Assembly (NCBI RefSeq): GCF_900215145.1
Contig: NZ_OBDO01000004.1
Location: 248,001 to 312,000 of the forward strand
Reading direction: 5' to 3'
Origin: Geodermatophilus sabuli
GTDB lineage: Bacteria > Actinomycetota > Actinomycetes > Mycobacteriales > Geodermatophilaceae
DNA: 64,000 nucleotides
The translations under genes were made by a program, and so were the position numbers. Position 1 is the stretch's first letter. Each line of letters begins with the position of its first letter. The notes under the pieces are model-generated. The model was not told where the DNA came from. It saw nothing but the letters and a program-made list of their open reading frames with translations, and did no database searches. Of the stretch, positions 34,641 to 43,578 are shown piece after piece.

Positions 34641-34890
34641 AACCTCGAGGCCTTCACCCGCCGCCTGGACTACTACCAGGCCGGCCTCGACGGCAAGCCC
34701 CACGACCCCGCCACCGTCGACGCCCTGCACGCCGAACTCGACGGCATCCTCACCGCCGACCACACCGCCTGGCAGCACCTACGCGCCACCACCAGCGCCA
34801 CCCCCGGCACCGCCGACACGACCGCGATCAGCACCCCACCGCCAGCACCCAGCCAGTAGTCGACTGCTCGAACTCACGCGCCTCGTCGTG
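34641..34890 (+). repeat. Duplicate of the SLATT-like gene 3' end
   Basis: These 250 bp align without gaps to 38557-38806 at about 95 percent identity. They cover the last 72 codons (from NLEAFTRRLDYYQAGLD to the stop), the following intergenic bases and the first 18 bp of the 176-bp repeat. The high identity contrasts with the older sensor-gene fragment next to it, so the two pieces were acquired or converted at different times. Confidence 0.85.
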
Positions 34891-34962
34891 AGAAGACAGG
34901 GCCCTGTATCAGGATGACTGGTTCTACGCTCCCTTTACTCAGGTGCAAGCGGGGGGGAAGCC

Positions 34963-37900
34963 GTGACCGGGAGTCGGCCGAAAGGCGATGCAACTGGCGG
35001 CGGGCGGGCGGTGGTCCTGTGTGCGCTGCCCGCCGAGTTCGAGGCGGTCGAGGCCACGCTGACCGACCTGGAGGAGCGCGAGCTGCCCGGCGGGGCGCTG
35101 TTCGAGGAAGGCCGTCTGCCCGGCTCGCAGTGGACGGTGGCGGTCGGGGAGCTTGGCGAGGGCAACGTCGGGGCCGGGGTGCTGGCCGAGCGGGCCATGA
35201 ACTTCTTCAGCCCGGATCTGGTGCTCTTCGTGGGGGTCGCCGGGGCATTGAAGGACGACATCCTGGTTGGTGACGTAGTGGTCGCCACCCGGGTCGACGC
35301 CTATGCCGGCGGCAAGGCCGCCGAGGACTTCCTCGCCCGGCCCCAGACCTGGCCCGCGCCGTTCCGTATGGTGCAGAGGGCCCGCCGGGTGGCGGGGAAG
35401 AAGAAGTGGATGCCGCCGGAGCTCCGACGGGTCGACGGAGCCCCACCAGCGGTACACCTAAAGCCGATCGCGGCCGGTGAAGTGGTGCTCACCTCCCGCG
35501 ATAGCCCGCTGTACGCACATCTGCGCCTGCACCACAACGACGCGGTCGCCATCGAGATGGAGGGCGTCGGCCTGGCCCAGGCCGCCCACCTCAACGACAG
35601 CCTGCCCGCGCTGGTCATCCGCGGCATCAGCGACACCACCAGTCCCGACAAGGCCGAACTCGATGCCGCCGGCTGGCAGCCCCGCGCCGCCGCCCACGCC
35701 GCCAGCTTCGCCACCGCCCTGCTGCGCGCCCTCGACCCCGCCCGCCTATCGGGCCGCGCCGGGGCGGATTCCGCGCAGGTCGCTTCCGGCACGGGTGCGG
35801 GATCCGGCGAGGAGCGGGATAGCGCCGATGACGCGGCCCCGTCCGGAACGACCTCTGGCTCTTCGGAGCCCGTGGCGGCGGACCGGCGAGTCGTCGGGGT
35901 GCCTCCGGCCGGCGCACTCAAGCACTGGTACGACCGGGAGACCGTACGGCAGAAGCTCGTCCACCGGATCCGGTCGCGGGAACCGATCACCCAGGTCGTG
36001 GGACGACGAGGAGTCGGCAAGAGCGGAGTGGTCACCCGCGTCCTGACTGCGGAGCAGGATGCGGCGCACCTGGTCGACGACGTGGTGTTCCTCAGCACCC
36101 GGACCGGTGTCGGTGAGGTGCGGCTCGGACGCATAGTGCACTGCCTTGCGGGGCTGCTGCCGTCCGCGGAGGAAGAGCGACTCCTCGCTCGGTGGGCCGG
36201 CGTGGGTACGGCCGTCTTGCCCGACCTCTTCCAGTCGCTGCGCGAGCGCACCGTCGTCGTCGTGCTGGACAACCTTGACGATCTGCAGGACAAGGGGACA
36301 GGCATGCTCCTTGCCGAGGACTTGGTGGCATTCCTGTGTGCTGTCGTAGCCACGCCCCACCCGCCGATCGTCATTACCACCTCGCAGCTGCCGCTCGGCG
36401 TTCCACCGGATCTGGACGTGCAGTTGCCGAAGCCGGTGCCCGTCACCGACGGCCTGCCTGACGACGAGGCGGTGGCAATGCTGCGGCAGCTGGACGATCA
36501 GCAGGGGTCCTCGGTCTTGGCCGCCCTGGACGACGTCACGCTTGCGGGCCTCGCCCGCCGGGTCGGAGGCATGCCTCGGGGCTTGCAGCTCATCAGCGGG
36601 TACCTGCGCAGCAGGAGGGCCCGGGGCGTCGACAGGCTGCTGCGGATGGACCAGGCACCGGCTGACGTGTTGGACCAGCTGGTGTGCATCGCCTACGACC
36701 AGCTCGAAGGAACGTCGAAGGAGATCATTGACGTCATGGCGGTGGCCGCTCGGCCGCTGGGTCATGACGAAGTGCTCGAGCTCGCATGCGTTACTGAGGA
36801 GGACGAGTTCGAGGATGCTCTCGATGACCTCTTGGGGCGCCAGGAGCTCGTCAGGGATGAGTCCGAGGACATCTACCGTCTGCACCCCCTGGACACCGAC
36901 CACGTGCAGCGGAGCCTGCCGGCCGACCGTCGGGCCGAGCTACACCGCAGGCTGGCTGACTGGTACCGCGGGCAAGCGCCACCCCGGCAGACCTGGGACC
37001 ACGTCCCCGACGCCGATCCCACGGTGCGTGAGTACAAGCACCTTTGGGCCGCCGGTGAGCATCAACAGGCACTCGAGGTGCTTGCCAGCGTGGCCGAGTT
37101 CCTGGCCCGCCGAGGAGCGTTTGGTGTGCTGAATCAGGCCATCAGTCGCGGAGGGCACCTGTCGGACACCCTGCCCTTCCGCATCTGCCGGGCGTTCACC
37201 GAGATGTACGGCGGATCCCAAGAGCAGGCAGAAGTCGACTTCCACGCTGCCGCGGCGCTCGATCCGGACTCGGCCGACTGGCCAACCTGGCGCGGAAGCG
37301 CCCTGCGTCACATGGGCCGCGCCGCCGAAGCAGCCGAGATCCTCGCGCCGGTCTTCATCGACGACACCGCCCCACGGGACATCCGCTTGCTCGCCGGCCT
37401 TCAGTACGGACTGTCCTTGTGCTACCTGCGCAGCGTCGACGAAGCGCTGCGCGTCGCCGCTCAAGTGACGGGCTTGTTGACCCTGGGAGATCCTCCCGGA
37501 GTCCGGGCCTTCGCAGCCGACATTCGGTCACTTGCCCTCATCCTGGCTGGCGAGTACGACGAAGCGCTGAGCACCGCCGACGCAGCCCTTGAGGACTACC
37601 GCCTCGGCGGAGTGCCGGACAACGTGGAGTACCTGCGGAACGTGCGGGGCTTGGCTCTCCTGCGGCTGAGGCGCCAGGATGAAGCGGTGGCGGCGCTCAC
37701 CGACTGCCAGAAGACCTCGCACCAGCTGGGCCAGGACCGACTGGAGGGCTTGGCCGGGGTGAACCTGGCATGGGCCTTGCTGCTGCAGGGCCGTGCCCAT
37801 GAGGCCGCGGAGGCAGCACGGGAAGCGGCTGAGCGGCTGGCTGCCAGTCGGACGGACGGCGCGGAGGGGGCGAGTGCGCTGGCGCGGGCAGCGACCGCGT

Positions 37901-38016
37901 CCGACCCGGCGCTTGAACTGCGTCGCGCTACCGCCGCGCTACGAGCCAACCCGGACTTCCACCAGGCGACTGACGAGGAGATCGCCGAGATCACGGCCTT
38001 GAGGGGTATGCGGTGA
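34963..38016 (+). CDS. Nucleosidase (PNP-like)-STAND-TPR defence sensor
   Basis: Begins at a GTG with a GGGGGG tract upstream; 1,017 residues. Residues 15-250 form a PNP/MTAN-type nucleosidase domain: VVLCALPAEFEAV, LVLFVGVAGALKDD, A-IEMEGVGLAQAA (E198, E200) and VIRGISDTTSPD with the catalytic aspartate D224. Residues 330-690 form an NB-ARC-type STAND NTPase with Walker A GRRGVGK353-S and Walker B VVVVLDNLDD (D436). The rest is a TPR-like array with WRGSALRHMGRAAEA units. Such NLR-like proteins sense phage products through the repeats and activate the N-terminal enzyme, here predicted to deplete a nucleoside or nucleotide. All motifs are intact. The SLATT-like gene 100 bp downstream is probably its partner. 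Confidence 0.85.
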   Translation: MTGSRPKGDATGGGRAVVLCALPAEFEAVEATLTDLEERELPGGALFEEGRLPGSQWTVAVGELGEGNVGAGVLAERAMNFFSPDLVLFVGVAGALKDDILVGDVVVATRVDAYAGGKAAEDFLARPQTWPAPFRMVQRARRVAGKKKWMPPELRRVDGAPPAVHLKPIAAGEVVLTSRDSPLYAHLRLHHNDAVAIEMEGVGLAQAAHLNDSLPALVIRGISDTTSPDKAELDAAGWQPRAAAHAASFATALLRALDPARLSGRAGADSAQVASGTGAGSGEERDSADDAAPSGTTSGSSEPVAADRRVVGVPPAGALKHWYDRETVRQKLVHRIRSREPITQVVGRRGVGKSGVVTRVLTAEQDAAHLVDDVVFLSTRTGVGEVRLGRIVHCLAGLLPSAEEERLLARWAGVGTAVLPDLFQSLRERTVVVVLDNLDDLQDKGTGMLLAEDLVAFLCAVVATPHPPIVITTSQLPLGVPPDLDVQLPKPVPVTDGLPDDEAVAMLRQLDDQQGSSVLAALDDVTLAGLARRVGGMPRGLQLISGYLRSRRARGVDRLLRMDQAPADVLDQLVCIAYDQLEGTSKEIIDVMAVAARPLGHDEVLELACVTEEDEFEDALDDLLGRQELVRDESEDIYRLHPLDTDHVQRSLPADRRAELHRRLADWYRGQAPPRQTWDHVPDADPTVREYKHLWAAGEHQQALEVLASVAEFLARRGAFGVLNQAISRGGHLSDTLPFRICRAFTEMYGGSQEQAEVDFHAAAALDPDSADWPTWRGSALRHMGRAAEAAEILAPVFIDDTAPRDIRLLAGLQYGLSLCYLRSVDEALRVAAQVTGLLTLGDPPGVRAFAADIRSLALILAGEYDEALSTADAALEDYRLGGVPDNVEYLRNVRGLALLRLRRQDEAVAALTDCQKTSHQLGQDRLEGLAGVNLAWALLLQGRAHEAAEAAREAAERLAASRTDGAEGASALARAATASDPALELRRATAALRANPDFHQATDEEIAEITALRGMR

Positions 38017-38118
38017 GCCCCGTTCACCAGGCTGACGGCGCGCCGCCGCCTCGGGGTCACCTCCCGCCGTCATCCGTCGGCAGTGCCCAGCCCCTGGCCG
38101 GCTGAGTACGAGGCCGCC

Positions 38119-38775
38119 ATGCCCGAGAAACCACCCTCACGGACGGAACGGACCCAGGGCGATGACCTCCGACCCAGCCCATCGGCGACACCGGTCCCGG
38201 ACACCACACCGCCGTCAGCCCTCACAGGGACCACCCCACAGGACAGAGCCACCGGCTCACCCGCCGGGGACAGCGCCGCCCGGCTGACCTGGCTACACCA
38301 GGAACTGGGCCGGCAGCTCGCCGCCTACCGGCGGCGCCGCAAACGGGACAAGCGCAAGGCCTTCGCCCTGCAGATGGCCACCGTCACCCTGTCAGCGACC
38401 ATCACCGTGCTGCTCGGTGTGCGCGCCACCGGCACCGCCCAGGACCGCCTCGCCGACATCGCCCTCGCCCTCGGCGCGATCATCACCGTGCTCGCCGCCG
38501 CCGAGGCCTTCTTCGCCCACCGCGGCCTGTGGATCCTGCGCACCGAGACCGTCCGCAACCTCGAGGCCTTCACCCGCCGCCTGGACTACTACCAGGCCGG
38601 CCTCGACAGCCGGCCCCCCGACCCGGCCGCCGTCGACGCCCTGCACGCCGAACTCGACGGCATCCTCACCGCCGACCACACCGCCTGGCAACACCTACGC
38701 GCCACCACCAGCGCCACCCCCGGCACCGCCGACACGACCGCGATCAGCACCCCACCGCCAGCACCCAGCCAGTAG
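38119..38775 (+). CDS. Two-TM SLATT-like membrane protein
   Basis: I chose the ATG at 38119 because GAGG lies 5 nt upstream; a GTG at 38083 has none. The protein has 218 residues: a disordered Pro/Thr-rich first 50, an amphipathic basic helix (RQLAAYRRRRKRDKRK), two hydrophobic helices at about 82-101 and 112-134, then a long helix with ETVRNLEAFTRRLDYYQAG and a disordered tail. This is the layout of SLATT/DUF4231-type proteins. They act as membrane-damaging effectors next to nucleotide- or NLR-type sensors. No signal peptide is present. The gene follows the sensor by 102 bp and its 3' third is duplicated at 34.6 kb. Confidence 0.65.
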   Translation: MPEKPPSRTERTQGDDLRPSPSATPVPDTTPPSALTGTTPQDRATGSPAGDSAARLTWLHQELGRQLAAYRRRRKRDKRKAFALQMATVTLSATITVLLGVRATGTAQDRLADIALALGAIITVLAAAEAFFAHRGLWILRTETVRNLEAFTRRLDYYQAGLDSRPPDPAAVDALHAELDGILTADHTAWQHLRATTSATPGTADTTAISTPPPAPSQ

Positions 38776-38788
38776 TCGACTGCTCGAA

Positions 38789-38964
38789 CTCACGCGCCTC
38801 GTCGTGGAAGAGGACCCCACGGCCTAACGGAACGATCTTGTCCGACAGCCGCGCTACGTTCCGACCATGTCCACGAAGCCGCGCACACCGCGCTCCTCCC
38901 CCACCACGGGAGACGCTGGTGGGACGGCTCCCACTTTCCGGTGCCCAAGTCCCCCCTCGGACAC
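38789..38964 (+). repeat. Right 176-bp direct repeat (R3)
   Basis: Partner of 31753-31928, with the same promoter (38838-38860: TTGTCCGAC, 8 nt, TACGTT), start codon (38867) and N-terminal frame, and the identical 26-bp core at 38939-38964. It begins 14 bp after the SLATT-like stop. Immediately right of the core the sequence reads CA, so the core end plus flank gives the ACACCA end typical of tRNA genes. Confidence 0.65.
38838..38860 (+). promoter_or_regulatory. Damage-type promoter candidate inside R3
   Basis: TTGTCCGAC, 8 nt, TACGTT, then 6 nt to an ATG. It would drive a 64-codon frame that shares its first 33 codons with the frame in R1 and then runs into flanking DNA. Confidence 0.5.
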
Positions 38965-39363
38965 CAGTTTGATGTACATCGAGTGGTTGGCCCGCACCTC
39001 CGCGTGCTCCGGCTGGCCTCCGAGCTGTAGAGCGTCTCGGAATCCATGCCGGCGCAGGTAGCCACCAAGCCCCGGGGATGAGGGGCTCGATCGGTCCGCG
39101 ACGGCAGCCAGGCGCTTCCCGGCTGCCGCGCTGGTGCCGACGAGGAATCCGGCGACACCGCCGCCCGCCAGCTTCCCGAGCGGCCTCCGCCATGGCTTCG
39201 ATCCCACCTTCTCCCCCGGACCGCAGGACAGCTCCGCCGTGCACGGCGCCTCGCTGGTACCGGCGAGTCCCGATCCGACGTCGCCCCGCGGCACCGCGAT
39301 CGAGACCCCTCCGGTGCGCACGGGTTCTGGAAGCATCGACGCCGGTTTCAGGAGGCCGTCGTG
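38965..39363. other. Gap right of repeat R3, no firm gene
   Basis: A minus-strand frame from an ATG near 39336 reads down to the repeat (for example LGGYLRRHGFRDALQLGG, HAEVRANHSMYIKLV). Its codon use is plausible, but it has no ribosome-binding site and no family I recognise, and it then runs through the repeat. It may be the end of a chromosomal gene interrupted at the repeat core. Confidence 0.3.
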
Positions 39364-41634
39364 ATGGGACCACCGAGCTCCCCGCTGCTGTCCGTGAAGC
39401 ACGTGGTCCCACCTGCCCGACCCGGGGCAGTGGTCCGGCAGCGGTTGTATGACCGGCTCCGCGCCGCCCAGGACGCACGACTGTGCGTGGTGGTGGCTCC
39501 CGCCGGCTGGGGCAAGACGACGGTGCTGGCCCTCTGGGCGAGGGAGCCCGAGCAACGGCCGCGAACCGCGTGGGTGTCGCTCGACGCGTCGGACGACGAG
39601 CCGGTCCGGTTCTGGACCTACGTGCTCACGGCGCTCCGCGGAGTCGACCCCCAAGTCGGCAAGAGAGCGCTCGCGGCGCTGTCCGCACCGGCGGTGGAGC
39701 CGGTCGCCGTCGCACTGCCGCTGCTGATCAACGACCTGGCCGCGACCAGCGGCCGGTACGTGCTGGTCCTGGACGACGTCCACGTCCTGCACGACCGCCG
39801 GGTCTGGGAGGCGCTCGAGTTCCTGGTCACGTACCTGCCAGAGTCCCTGCGCGTGGTGATGGCCGCACGAGCCGACCCGGCACTGCCACTGGCCAGGCTG
39901 CGGGCTCGCGGCCAGCTGACCGAGCTCCGGGCGGCCGACCTGCGGTTCACCCTGGAGGAGTCGACCGCACTGGTCGCCGCCGTCGGCGGAGTCCGGTTGC
40001 CACCGTCCTCGTCGACGCAGCTCTGGGAACGCACCGAGGGCTGGGCGGTCGGGCTGCAGCTGGCCGCGCTGTCCGTCCGCGGCTCCGACCAGCCCGAGGC
40101 CGCGGTCTCCCGACTTCGCGGCGACGACCGCCACATCCTGGACTACCTCGCGACCGAGGTCCTGGACGCCTTGGAGCCGGTGGAGAGAGACCTTCTCGTC
40201 CGGACGTCGGTCCTGGACCGCCTGTCCGGATCCCTCTGCGACGCCGTCCTCGGGCGCAGCGGGTCGGCCGAGATCCTGCGGCACGTCGAGGACGTGAACC
40301 TGTTCGTGGCGGCGCTCGATCCGGGTCGACGGTGGTACCGGTGCCACAGCCTCCTTCGTGATGTGCTGCGACGGGAGCTGGAGACCACCCATCCCGACGC
40401 CGTGCCCTCGCTGCTGGGGCGGGCCGCCGACTGGTACGCGGCAGAGGACCGGATGGACGAGGCCGCCCGGCTGCTGATCGCCGCCGGGGACGTCGACGGC
40501 GCGATGGACCTGCTGAGGACGTCTCAGGCGTGGTTCTTCGAGTCCGGTGCCGCTGCCGTCTACCTGCAGCTCGGTGAGGAAGCGGTCTCGAGCGGAGGGG
40601 CGGCCGACGCCGAGGTGTTCGTGATGCTGGCGTACGCCGCGGTGCTCAGCGGCCGGTTCGACCGCGCGCGCCACTGGTGCGACGCCGCCGATCTCCTGGT
40701 CGAGGACCGGACCCCGTCCATCGACGGATGGCTCAGCGCCCGCGCCTGCCTGCTGACGATGCGCGCCGCCTACGGACACGAGGAGGGCGACCGGTCCGCC
40801 GCCGACCTCGTCGAGGGCGGCCGCGCCGTGCATCTCGAGACCGATCCCGCGCTTCCCGGTTACGTCCTCGCGCGCGCCGCGCTGGCGAGCGCGCACATGC
40901 GCGCCGAACGGTACGGGGACGCGGTCGCGCTTCTCAACGAAGCCTGGCAGCACCCCGCGCGCGCGCTGCTTCCGACACCCGCACTGCTGCAGACCGCGGG
41001 GCTGCTGGCCCTGAACCTGCTTCAGGTGGGTGCCGCCGAGGCAGCGCGGGAGGTCTGTGCCGAGGTGGCGGCTCCCGCCGACGCCGTGGAGCACGCGTGG
41101 GGCGAGGCCGCCGCTGCGTCGGTCGCCTGGCTCAGGCTGGTGGAGGGCCGCCTCGCGCGATCCGATGGGGACCTGGTCTTCGCTCGCCGCCGCCTGCGCC
41201 GCGCGGTCGAGCTCGCCGAGGTCTGGGGGCGGGACGTCGAACTGGTGCGGGCGCTGAGCAGCCTGGCCGAGGTGCAACTCGCCGCCGGCGACCGCCAGGC
41301 CGCCCGCGAGGCGGCCACCCGTGCCCGCGAGGTTGCGGACGCAGCACCGATCCGCCGGCTAGCGGCGGCGGAGCTGCAGGCGGTCGAGACGCGACTCGGC
41401 CGGGGCGCCGTGCGGGCCGCACGGCGCCTTGGCCGCCTCCACGAGGAGCTCACCGACCGGGAGCTGTCGGTGCTGCAGGCGTTCTCCGGCCCGGCCACCC
41501 AGCGGGAGGTCAGCGCCGCGCTGTTCCTGTCGGTGAACACCGTGAAGGGCTACACCAAGAGCCTGTACCGCAAGCTCGGCGCCTCATCGCGTCGCGACGC
41601 CGTCGAGCGGGGCAGGGCGCTCGGCCTGGTCTGA
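39364..41634 (+). CDS. LuxR-family regulator, MalT/LAL type
   Basis: AGGAGG lies 8 nt before the ATG (a GTG one codon earlier is also usable). The product is 756 residues: a P-loop NTPase with Walker A APAGWGK51-TT, a Walker B-like VLVLDDVHVLHDRR, then helical TPR-like repeats and a C-terminal LuxR helix-turn-helix (LTDRELSVLQAF, TQREVSAALFLSVNTVKGY, KLGASSRRDAVERGRALGL). MalT-type activators bind ATP and a small effector through the repeats. The 3' end overlaps the convergent Lnt-like gene by 51 bp. No obvious target is adjacent, though the Lnt-like gene could be one. Confidence 0.85.
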   Translation: MGPPSSPLLSVKHVVPPARPGAVVRQRLYDRLRAAQDARLCVVVAPAGWGKTTVLALWAREPEQRPRTAWVSLDASDDEPVRFWTYVLTALRGVDPQVGKRALAALSAPAVEPVAVALPLLINDLAATSGRYVLVLDDVHVLHDRRVWEALEFLVTYLPESLRVVMAARADPALPLARLRARGQLTELRAADLRFTLEESTALVAAVGGVRLPPSSSTQLWERTEGWAVGLQLAALSVRGSDQPEAAVSRLRGDDRHILDYLATEVLDALEPVERDLLVRTSVLDRLSGSLCDAVLGRSGSAEILRHVEDVNLFVAALDPGRRWYRCHSLLRDVLRRELETTHPDAVPSLLGRAADWYAAEDRMDEAARLLIAAGDVDGAMDLLRTSQAWFFESGAAAVYLQLGEEAVSSGGAADAEVFVMLAYAAVLSGRFDRARHWCDAADLLVEDRTPSIDGWLSARACLLTMRAAYGHEEGDRSAADLVEGGRAVHLETDPALPGYVLARAALASAHMRAERYGDAVALLNEAWQHPARALLPTPALLQTAGLLALNLLQVGAAEAAREVCAEVAAPADAVEHAWGEAAAASVAWLRLVEGRLARSDGDLVFARRRLRRAVELAEVWGRDVELVRALSSLAEVQLAAGDRQAAREAATRAREVADAAPIRRLAAAELQAVETRLGRGAVRAARRLGRLHEELTDRELSVLQAFSGPATQREVSAALFLSVNTVKGYTKSLYRKLGASSRRDAVERGRALGLV

Positions 41635-43248
41635 GCCGGTCGCTGCGGGAGCCGCACCACCGTCCCGGCGCCGGCTCCGCGAGTTCCAGGCCGCCCTCGT
41701 CAGGACGAGCAGGCCGACGGCGCTGGCGAAGGCGACGGTGTCGCCCATGCGGGCGTACCAGGTGCCCGTGCCCTGCGTCGGCACGGACACCACGAGGGTC
41801 TGGTCGGCAGCGGTGAAGTAGTCGGCCTTGTGACCGAGCAGGCGGCCCTGCGCGTCCGTGGCCAACGAGATCCCCTGCCGCGTGGGGCGGACCAGCGCCA
41901 CGCCGTTCTCGACGGCACGGAACGGTGCCTGCTGGGCGTGCCACGCCGAGATGCTCCGCCAGTCGCTGGACGGCACGAGCAAGATGTCGACCCCGGCCCG
42001 CCCTGCCTGGCGGACCAGGCCGGGGAAGAAGTCGTCCTGGCAGATGATCGTGGCGAGCCGGCCGTAGGGCGTGTCGACGGTCGGCACGATCCCCGGGCCG
42101 GGGTCGTGCCCGTCGCCGGGGACCGGCTTGGATTTCAGGTAGTCCCACACGACCGTGCCACGCGGGTCCATCAGGACGGCGTGGTTCTCGTTCACCGCTG
42201 CGCCATCCGATCCGTCCCCGGCGTCGGCCAGCTGCACCATCATCGAGACCTGCAGGTAGACGCCGTGCTCCCGGGCCAGGTCGGCCGCGCGTGCCACGAC
42301 GGCGGACTGCTCCTCCTCGAGCGTGAGCGCCGCCGCCTCCGACCACGCGATGATCTCCGCGCCGGCCTCCGCCTCGCGCTCGGAGCGCTCGAACAGCTCG
42401 TCGAGCACCGGTCGGAAGTACTCGTCCCGGACTGCGGCACGCTCGGCGGGATCACCCGGGGTCAGTGGCGGGGCCGAGTAGGCCAGGTCGGACAGCTGCC
42501 GGTCGGGGGCGAGGGCGGCCACGCGGACCGTGTCGGCCGCCGGCGTGGCGAACGCCAATTGCGCGCCGCCGAAGACCAGAGCCGCCGCGAGCGTCGCGGC
42601 GAAGACCACGGACGGGGACCGGTGCCGGGAGCCCTCCAGCCCACGCTCCCAGAGCTCGTTCACGACCGGCGCCAGCCAACTGACCAGGAACGTCAAACCC
42701 CAGATTCCGGTGACGGACGCCAATTGCAGAAGTGGGAGGCCGGCGTACTGGGAGTACGCAGTGCTGCCGGCGGCGCCGTAGGCGCTGCTGATCGTGCCGA
42801 TGAAGTCCGCGGTCGTCACGGCGGCCGGGAAGACGAGCGTGCGCGGCAGGCCGGTCAGCCTCGGGGCCAGGAGGCGGTCGACCGCGAAGGGCAGCGCACC
42901 CCCCAGACCGAGCATGGCGACGAAGAGGTAGTAGCCGACCCCGTCCTCCACGGGGAAGAACCCGTTCCGGAGCCCCGCCAGTAGTGCCAGCGACATGGCC
43001 ACCGTCAGCACGAGGAGCCCGGTCAGGGGCCGTTGGCTGCGCGAGAAGCGCATGAGGAACACCGGCGCCACCCAGGCCGTGAGGGGGATCAGGGTCTGGA
43101 GGTTCGCAAAGGGCAGCAGCAGCGTGCCTAGGAGCAGCCACACCCATGGTGACCGGCCCCCCGGGTACGGTCGGCGCACCCGCGAAGGGCGGCCCCGCAC
43201 CGCCGCGCCGGCGGACGTCGCAACGGGATCACCGCTGATCGTGGCCAT
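41584..43248 (-). CDS. Apolipoprotein N-acyltransferase-like membrane CN-hydrolase
   Basis: A 554-residue protein with about seven hydrophobic segments in the first 235 residues and a nitrilase-fold domain at 240-515, the layout of Lnt. The Glu-Lys-Cys triad is visible: W-S-E304, DYLK372 and IICQDDFF (C403). One more TM helix follows at 505-525 with a basic tail. Lnt transfers a third acyl chain to the N-terminal cysteine of lipoproteins; actinobacteria often carry several paralogues. It shares only part of the typical Lnt signature (KPVPGDG for LVPFGE), so a divergent amidase is possible. Its ATG overlaps the small gene upstream by 20 nt. Confidence 0.75.
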   Translation of the reverse strand: MATISGDPVATSAGAAVRGRPSRVRRPYPGGRSPWVWLLLGTLLLPFANLQTLIPLTAWVAPVFLMRFSRSQRPLTGLLVLTVAMSLALLAGLRNGFFPVEDGVGYYLFVAMLGLGGALPFAVDRLLAPRLTGLPRTLVFPAAVTTADFIGTISSAYGAAGSTAYSQYAGLPLLQLASVTGIWGLTFLVSWLAPVVNELWERGLEGSRHRSPSVVFAATLAAALVFGGAQLAFATPAADTVRVAALAPDRQLSDLAYSAPPLTPGDPAERAAVRDEYFRPVLDELFERSEREAEAGAEIIAWSEAAALTLEEEQSAVVARAADLAREHGVYLQVSMMVQLADAGDGSDGAAVNENHAVLMDPRGTVVWDYLKSKPVPGDGHDPGPGIVPTVDTPYGRLATIICQDDFFPGLVRQAGRAGVDILLVPSSDWRSISAWHAQQAPFRAVENGVALVRPTRQGISLATDAQGRLLGHKADYFTAADQTLVVSVPTQGTGTWYARMGDTVAFASAVGLLVLTRAAWNSRSRRRDGGAAPAATGSDQAERPAPLDGVATR

Positions 43249-43477
43249 GTCGACTCCTCTCGCTGCTGGGCATCACGGCGACGAGGACGACCGCGCCGCC
43301 CACGTCCCACACCTGGTTCAGGAGCGCCCTCAGCGCGGCCTGGTCGGGAATCGAACACTCGATCACCATTCCGGCCGGCACGGCGGAGACGCGGGCGCCG
43401 TCGAATCGGTCCCGCACCATCCCGATGACTCCCGACGGCATCGGGTCGGTGACGATCAGGCAGTACGTCGATCCCAC
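43229..43477 (-). CDS. Small conserved-looking protein (82 aa)
   Basis: The GTG at 43477 has AGGAGG 5 nt upstream; the longer frame to 43531 lacks a site. The product is a compact alpha/beta protein: TYCLIVTD, PAGMVIECSIPDQAALRALLNQVWD and GGAVVLVAV. It resembles a small ferredoxin-fold domain. I do not recognise the family. It precedes the Lnt-like gene with a 20-nt overlap and is probably co-transcribed with it. Confidence 0.65.
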   Translation of the reverse strand: MGSTYCLIVTDPMPSGVIGMVRDRFDGARVSAVPAGMVIECSIPDQAALRALLNQVWDVGGAVVLVAVMPSSERSRHGHDQR

Positions 43478-43578
43478 GGTGGCCTCCTGCTTCTCGACCA
43501 CCGTGCCGCCGCAGCCCGCTGTGCACACCACCCTGATCGCAGAACCACCCCGGGTGGGCGGGGATCACCCGTCTCTGG

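Noticed and set aside
38939-38966. A tRNA gene ending in the repeat core
   Set aside because: Only the last 20 or so bases look like a tRNA 3' end; the T-arm upstream does not pair properly and no anticodon or D arm is present.
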